NCBI GenBank assembly: GCA_900554565.1
Contig: USHX01000002.1
Location: forward strand, 1 to 64,000
From: an uncultured Clostridium sp.
GTDB lineage: Bacteria; Bacillota; Clostridia; TANB77; CAG-508
Reading direction: 5' to 3'
DNA: 64,000 nucleotides
The notes beneath the pieces were generated by a model. The model was not told where the DNA came from. It saw nothing but the letters and a program-made list of their open reading frames with translations, and made no database searches. Both the position numbers and the translations under genes were made by a program. How positions within the stretch are numbered: the first letter of the stretch is position 1; the number at the start of each line of letters is the position of its first letter. This document shows positions 63,691 to 64,000 of this stretch, piece after piece.

Positions 63691-63718
63691 TCATAATATT
63701 CAAAAGAATATTGTACAA
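63690..63718 (-). promoter_or_regulatory. Promoter of the 63129 gene
   Basis: Minus strand TTGTAC (63718-63713), 17-bp spacer, TATGAT (63695-63690). The spacer itself is an inverted repeat (AATATTC AAAA GAATATT, 63695-63712). Confidence 0.6.
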
Positions 63719-63753
63719 ACTATAATATCATATTTTAGATAAAAAGACAAGCG

Positions 63754-64000
63754 TTATTTATATAATAATGTAATTTTATTCCCAGTTTTCTGTATAAGGC
63801 CATCTTCTTTTAAAAGTTTCATTTCACGCATCATTGCACTTCTGTCAACACTCAAATAATCTGCTAAATCTGTTAAAGAAAAAGGCAAAACAAAACTTTT
63901 ACTAAGATTTCTAGTAGACACAAGTGAAAAATATGCAAGAAGTTTATCACGAGTAGAACGTTTGGTAAGGAGTTCAACTCTCATATTTAACGAAGTTACT
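63754..64000 (-). CDS. Crp/Fnr-family regulator, C-terminal part (5' end beyond window)
   Basis: The reading frame stays open to the edge of the window, so the start lies outside it; an internal ATG at 63984 is not likely to be the true start. The visible ~81 residues form the winged helix of the Crp/Fnr family: TKRSTRDKLLAYFS, then LTDLADYLSVDRSAMMREMKLLKEDGLIQKTG (recognition helix SVDRSAMMREM) and a final KITLLYK strand. The sensing domain is not seen, so the signal is unknown. It may act on the palindromes at 63671-63712. Confidence 0.85.
   Translation of the reverse strand, partial: VTSLNMRVELLTKRSTRDKLLAYFSLVSTRNLSKSFVLPFSLTDLADYLSVDRSAMMREMKLLKEDGLIQKTGNKITLLYK

Noticed and set aside
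1..64000. Insertion sequences, prophage or CRISPR arrays
   Set aside because: I found no transposase, integrase, phage structural gene or spaced direct repeats in the window.

Overview
The window is a low-GC, gene-dense chromosomal segment of a spore-forming anaerobic Firmicute, probably an uncultivated gut-type member of the Clostridia. The evidence is very A/T-rich codon use, ireB-ruvX-yrzB and yicC-remA-rpoZ-gmk-priA-def-fmt gene orders, a germination protease (gpr), rubrerythrin, formate-tetrahydrofolate ligase, Asp23/AmaP proteins and a SCIFF (scfA/scfB) ranthipeptide locus. Lineage is inferred from gene content only.

Layout. 0-9.7 kb: tRNA-Asp/tRNA-Phe, an acyl-CoA synthetase operon (minus), a glucosaminidase, then a run holding a small membrane protein, a CpaE/MinD-like protein with AT-hook-like repeats, a GAF/degenerate-GGDEF protein and ireB-ruvX-yrzB. 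9.8-20.5 kb: HD protein, rbgA, mrnC, tRNA-Glu(CUC), a yybP-ykoY (Mn2+) riboswitch ahead of a P-type cation ATPase, metG, a deacetylase, a large unknown protein and tRNA-Leu(CAA). 20.6-28.1 kb: accessory stretch with a nucleotidase/nucleoside-hydrolase fusion, two paralogous unknown genes sharing a promoter element, a transglutaminase-like protein, a transporter, tcdA and rubrerythrin. 28.3-38.5 kb: rsmE, the yicC-to-fmt housekeeping run, scfA/scfB and a PLP decarboxylase. 39-47.4 kb: a prepilin-like protein whose C-terminus looks like the variable region of a diversity-generating retroelement (DGR), then asp23-amaP-nusB-xseAB-fhs. 47.5-64 kb: uvrA, gpr, a GH57/DUF4912 pair, recJ, relA/spoT, a glyoxalase-II-like hydrolase, hisS and a Crp/Fnr regulator cut by the window end.

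The most striking observation: five otherwise intact housekeeping genes (rbgA, yicC, priA, uvrA, hisS) are interrupted by six +1 frameshifts, and all six are the same event: an extra C immediately before a conserved GGA glycine codon, so that the zero-frame codon is CGG followed by A. In my by-eye scan of every plus-strand gene in the window, CGG occurs in frame nowhere else; CGU, CGC and CGA are used normally as arginine. Skipping one base at CGG-A restores full-length proteins of normal family length and restores invariant motifs (G1/Walker A loops, PriA motif VI, the HisRS glycine-rich loop). This suggests that CGG is unassigned or hungry in this organism and that CGGA is decoded by +1 frameshifting or as a four-base glycine codon. 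Two minus-strand genes of unknown function carry in-frame CGG (followed by C or T) and are the informative exceptions.
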